Source of the DNA: Ignavibacteriota bacterium
GTDB taxonomy: Bacteria; Bacteroidota; Ignavibacteria; Tepidaquicellales; Tepidaquicellaceae
Reading direction: 5' to 3'
Assembly: GCA_003135995.1 (NCBI GenBank)
Contig: PNBM01000329.1
Location: forward strand, 3,820 to 9,638
DNA: 5,819 nucleotides
Shown: piece by piece, positions 5,797 to 5,819 of the stretch
Layout: each line of letters starts with the position of its first letter
Numbering within the stretch: the first letter of the stretch is position 1
Notes under the pieces: generated by a model
Told to the model about the DNA's origin: nothing
What the model saw: only the letters and a program-made list of their open reading frames with translations
Database searches by the model: none
Made by a program: the position numbers and the translations under genes

Positions 5797-5819
5797 ACTT
5801 TATGAACTTTATAAACTTT
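5797..5819. repeat. Second 9-bp tandem repeat (ACTTTATGA type), cut by window end
   Basis: ACTTTATGA (5797-5805), ACTTTATAA (5806-5814) and ACTTT (5815-5819) form a 9-bp tandem that runs off the window. It shares its period with the neighbouring tract but has a different unit. Confidence 0.5.

Overview
The window is AT-rich chromosomal DNA that looks like the Bacteroidota/Ignavibacteria (FCB) group. The reasons are the low GC of the gaps, the absence of Shine-Dalgarno motifs ahead of the confident genes, and a NusA KH1 loop of the form VGMKG followed by an HSIVREL..ENIDVIN stretch, which I associate with that group. The exact lineage is inference.

Left part (1-1988, minus strand): a conserved transcription/translation operon read right to left, rimP, then nusA, then infB. 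infB is cut by the window start. Spacing is tight (19 and 29 bp). Just ahead of rimP, with its U-tract ending 6 nt before the ATG, lies a strong minus-strand intrinsic terminator (about 1995-2023). Polymerase entering the operon from upstream must pass it. This fits transcription attenuation of the operon, possibly by its own product NusA, or else the 3' end of an upstream transcript.

Middle part (2025-3516): an accessory, very AT-rich stretch. It holds a structured candidate leader (2025-2292) and three small minus-strand ORFs: a degenerate HNH-like zinc-finger ORF (75 aa), a 56-aa ORF with an in-frame 8-residue repeat, and an unrecognised 137-aa ORF placed 5 bp ahead of it. A 344-bp gap with nothing recognisable separates these from the divergent plus-strand genes.

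Right part (3517-5819, plus strand): a complete AAG/MPG-family 3-methyladenine DNA glycosylase, a pair of short GC-rich palindromes that resemble a dispersed REP-type element and may terminate that gene, and a complete beta-CASP metallo-beta-lactamase RNase of the CPSF73/TTHA0252 type. After it come two different 9-bp-period degenerate tandem repeats, the second running out of the window.

Functionally the confident genes concern information processing: ribosome maturation, elongation/termination control, translation initiation, base-excision repair and RNA processing. No complete mobile element, CRISPR array, tRNA or rRNA was seen. The items most worth a second look are the terminator at the rimP start and the small-ORF cluster upstream of it.
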